Positions 61,732-64,000 of a stretch of 64,000 nucleotides of DNA are shown piece after piece. The stretch covers positions 22,481 to 86,480 of the forward strand of contig CAZRCZ010000023.1 of assembly GCA_964598765.1 (NCBI GenBank), written 5' to 3'. The position numbers and the translations under genes were made by a program. How positions within the stretch are numbered: the first letter of the stretch is position 1; each line of letters begins with the position of its first letter. This DNA is from CAZRCZ01 sp964598765. GTDB lineage: Bacteria; Sumerlaeota; Sumerlaeia; MVZB01; JAJFLK01. The notes beneath the pieces were generated by a model. It searched no databases, was not told the DNA's origin, and saw only the letters and a list, made by a program, of their open reading frames with translations.

Positions 61732-62973
61732 CTATATCGGCTGATCGTATTCGTGCAGGACTTGGAAGAAATGATTGCCTTGCGAATCGAAACCCGCCCA
61801 CAAGTATTCTGGACCTTGCGGATCAGAGGCATCTGTAAAAACACAAACTCCGGGCCACTCCACGCGACCAAATTTAAGGCTGAATAGATCACGCTCGGCG
61901 ATATACAAATTCAATACCGGATTTCTCGGCAGAAGGTAGGCTCGCAGGTTGCTCTCCTCATGCGCGTATGGATCAGGGTCAGGTATCGGTTGCATTCGGA
62001 AGCCTTTGACCTCAAATTGTTTTTTGAACCAAGTCTCGCGCTCGCCCAAGCATTCTGGCATCACGTTCGAAGCGACTTTGAGGACTTCCGGGTGAAGGAA
62101 CATTTGCTCGAGGCAATCGGCCCATCCACCCGGAGATCGAGCCCTGCCATCAAAGTAGGCCGGCTCGGAGAACGGGATGATGGTTGAGGCCTTGACAAAG
62201 GGGGAGATTAAGGGGGCAAAAGCGTCGCCGTAGAAGATTCCCCGATAAGCTGCTTTCCGAGCAGGTATCGAGATATCTCCATCCGCTGATGCAAATGACA
62301 CCGTTAATTCCTCAATCGTATTCTGATTCTTACCTGTCGGGACAGCATAAATAACTCGAGGACGCGAGAGCGCACCTGCCGTTAAAACATCTGGGATGTT
62401 GAGAAGGTTCAGCAACGAAAACCCGCCGGTGCTGGCGTTGAGATCGGTCAAAATCGAGTGCTTCTGAGGAGCTTCGGCATTTTTATAGAGGGTTTTGGAC
62501 CACGTGAGACGGACACACGAGCCGCGAGTAAACGATTCCGACAATTGATCGCACGCTGTCAAAAACATTTGGTGTAATATCAATACGGAGGGTAGCGCGC
62601 GCGATCGGACTGAAACTGTTTGGCCTTTTGTAAACCAAGTGGTTTTGCGTTTGATTGTCCCTTCGCTCCTAGCCAGCGGAGTATATGAATCCCGAAGCAG
62701 GTAAAACGGATCCCTTGGCTTTTTCTCCACACGCATATTCACCACGAAACTTTGCGGATATTGTTGCGCAAGGAGGAGAGCAAATTCAGGCGCGGGAGGG
62801 TTTTCGAGGATGAATACGACGCCTTTGAAATCCGGTTTCTTCGGGAAGCGGGTGTGCCAGATCGAGCGATTTCCGGGTCCGCGCGCGATTTGGTAGCAAC
62901 CCGTCAAACTGAAACTGAAAATGCAAAAGAGGAGGGAGCGATGAAAACGAGACCGTTGCGCCGCGACGATCAT
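61732..62973 (-). CDS. Lipoprotein, unknown function, AT-rich relative to neighbours
   Basis: 413 residues. Signal peptide SLLFCIFSFSLTGCYQ has a lipobox (LTGC) giving an acylated Cys25. The mature protein has no family I recognise: FKGVVFILENPPAPEFALLL, RIVYAVPTGK-like RVIYAVPTGKNQNTIEELTV, SPGGWADCLEQMFLHPEVLK. Codon usage is more AT-rich than the surrounding genes, suggesting transfer. Only the small gene at 61425 lies close downstream (31 bp). Confidence 0.55.
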   Translation of the reverse strand: MIVAAQRSRFHRSLLFCIFSFSLTGCYQIARGPGNRSIWHTRFPKKPDFKGVVFILENPPAPEFALLLAQQYPQSFVVNMRVEKKPRDPFYLLRDSYTPLARSEGTIKRKTTWFTKGQTVSVRSRALPSVLILHQMFLTACDQLSESFTRGSCVRLTWSKTLYKNAEAPQKHSILTDLNASTGGFSLLNLLNIPDVLTAGALSRPRVIYAVPTGKNQNTIEELTVSFASADGDISIPARKAAYRGIFYGDAFAPLISPFVKASTIIPFSEPAYFDGRARSPGGWADCLEQMFLHPEVLKVASNVMPECLGERETWFKKQFEVKGFRMQPIPDPDPYAHEESNLRAYLLPRNPVLNLYIAERDLFSLKFGRVEWPGVCVFTDASDPQGPEYLWAGFDSQGNHFFQVLHEYDQPI

Positions 62974-63280
62974 TTTGATGTAGCCAGCGTTTCAAACGCG
63001 ACGTTCAAAGGCCGGGGTTCCGAGGCCTGAAAATTCAGCCTTTCAGAACCGATGGCTTGTCCCGCTTGGCCGTGAAGAATTCTTACGTCGGCCATAGATG
63101 TTCACCTTCATTGATCCAATCAATTGGGTAAGCCGCTGAGGATCAAGCCAAGTCTTGGACCGATCCCATCCGAACCGCTACCGTAAGGGAGCGCGCCCTT
63201 AACGCAACACTTCTGTCATCGGCCGCTCCCTCACGGTCGCGGCTCGGTTCACACTTCAATCGTCGTAGGGCAATGTTCGC
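62974..63280. other. Non-coding gap with an 80-nt palindromic repeat
   Basis: GAACCGCTACCGTAAGGGAG (63172-63191) pairs with CGCTCCCTCACGGTCGCGGC and TCGGTTC (63224-63250) with a few mismatches. This is another class of interspersed repeat. No gene is visible. Confidence 0.5.
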
Positions 63281-64000
63281 TTACAAGCTCACCCAAATGC
63301 TCTTCGTCTGCGTGTAAAGCTCAAGCACTTCCTTGCCGTTTTCGCGTCCGAAGCCGCTGAATTTGTAGCCGCCGAACGGAGACGCCGGATCGAAGGCGTT
63401 GTAGCAGTTGACCCAGACCGTGCCGGCCTTCAAGCCATGCGCGACCTTGTGCGCCTTGGTGACGTCCTTGGTCCAAACCGCCGCCGCGAGGCCATACATC
63501 GTCTTGTTCCCCGCCGCGATGACCTCGTCCAGATTCTTAAAGTCAATCGCCGCGATGACGGGACCGAAGATTTCCTCCTGCGCGATCCGCATATCGTTGT
63601 TCACGCCGTCGAAGACGGTCGGCCGGACGAAATAGCCCCGGTCGCCGACGCGCTCGCCGCCGCAGACCAATTGCGCTTCCTTTTTGCCGACGTCTACGTA
63701 GCCGAGGATTTTGTTCATCTGCTCCTCGGAGACCTGCGCCCCCTGCTGGGTGCTCGTGTCGAGCGGATCGCCGACCTTGATCGTCTTGGCCTTGTTTGCC
63801 AATTCCTGAACGAATTCCTTGTGGATGCCGCTCTGGACAAAGAGGCGCGATCCTGCGCAACAGACTTCCCCTTGATTGAAGAAAATCCCGCGCATCGCGC
63901 CACCGATAGCCGCCGGAATGTCGGCGTCGTCAAAGACAATGTTGGGCGATTTGCCGCCGAGTTCGAGCGAGAGGCGTTTCAGATTTCCCGCGGAGGCGCG
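63281..64000 (-). CDS. Aldehyde dehydrogenase family protein (5' end outside the window)
   Basis: 240 residues are visible; the frame runs off the window edge, so the N-terminal half is missing. NAD(P)-dependent oxidation of an aldehyde. The general-base Glu is in LSLELGGKSPNIVF, the nucleophilic Cys in NQGEVCCAGSRLFVQ; then EEIFGPVIAAIDF, GTVWVNCYNAFDPASPFGGYKFSGFGRENG and a YTQTKSIWVSL end. These match the ALDH1/betaine-type (AldA-like) group. Substrate not predictable. Confidence 0.9.
   Translation of the reverse strand, partial: RASAGNLKRLSLELGGKSPNIVFDDADIPAAIGGAMRGIFFNQGEVCCAGSRLFVQSGIHKEFVQELANKAKTIKVGDPLDTSTQQGAQVSEEQMNKILGYVDVGKKEAQLVCGGERVGDRGYFVRPTVFDGVNNDMRIAQEEIFGPVIAAIDFKNLDEVIAAGNKTMYGLAAAVWTKDVTKAHKVAHGLKAGTVWVNCYNAFDPASPFGGYKFSGFGRENGKEVLELYTQTKSIWVSL

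Overview
The window reads as chromosomal DNA of a diderm (Gram-negative) heterotrophic bacterium. An LpxK gene implies lipid A. A very large planctomycete-type cytochrome protein (PSCyt1/PSCyt2/PSD1 layout) and many interspersed palindromic intergenic repeats point to the PVC group or neighbouring candidate phyla. Assignment to a phylum is an inference: there is no rRNA gene here. I see no rRNA, tRNA, CRISPR array, prophage or replication origin.

Layout. 1-4.1 kb: end of a secreted protein with a Thr/Pro linker and an Ig-like domain, a TPR membrane protein and a secreted alpha/beta hydrolase. 4.1-7.95 kb: an accessory, repeat-rich stretch with an orphan ORF, a lone terminator hairpin, a double-palindrome repeat, an IS200/RAYT-type transposase bracketed by covarying inverted hairpins, and a PIN toxin-antitoxin pair between 59-bp direct repeats. 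7.96-13.9 kb: a translationally chained pdxA-rsmA-TMTC-like glycosyltransferase-SGNH/TPR hydrolase operon. 14-17.8 kb: glmS, a TPR protein and a polytopic membrane protein. 17.8-27.1 kb (minus strand): sigma70-type promoter, tandem glycine riboswitch with intrinsic terminator, then lipA-gcvT-gcvH-gcvPA-gcvPB and, without a visible terminator, an RbsB-RbsA-RbsC type ABC importer. 27.2-36.4 kb: PQQ-type propeller, BNR-type propeller with a MoaD-like ubiquitin-fold protein, a secretin-N-domain protein, nikR, purC, thiG, and folD between two oppositely oriented HicBA modules. 36.4-47.8 kb: MrfA-type helicase, the 1163-aa cytochrome protein, a parvulin with an inserted LysM-like segment, a carboxypeptidase-regulatory-domain lipoprotein and rlmN. 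47.8-52.8 kb: acyl-CoA dehydrogenase, glpD overlapping a DUF4258-type toxin/YgiT-type antitoxin pair, a HEPN-MNT pair and nth. 52.8-64 kb: aspS, isochorismatase-like hydrolase, bshB1-like deacetylase, polyprenyl-phosphate mannose synthase-like GT2, lpxK, purB, a TPR protein, rpmB, secreted proteins, a decayed small-gene pair and a truncated aldehyde dehydrogenase.

How genes work together. The gcv operon with lipA makes and lipoylates the glycine cleavage system under glycine control, feeding one-carbon units to folate (folD) and purines (purC, purB). A TMTC-like membrane glycosyltransferase (9.9 kb) and a Dpm1-like synthase (56 kb) could form an enzyme/donor pair for periplasmic O-mannosylation. 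Six toxin-antitoxin-type modules, one of them decayed, lie among housekeeping genes. At least eight intergenic palindromes share the same AGAC/AGAG word structure. No single locus stands out as a certain new system. The most original signals are the covarying REP-RAYT bracket, the word-repeat palindrome family, the two HicBA modules around folD, the LysM insert in a parvulin, and the propeller/MoaD-like pair.
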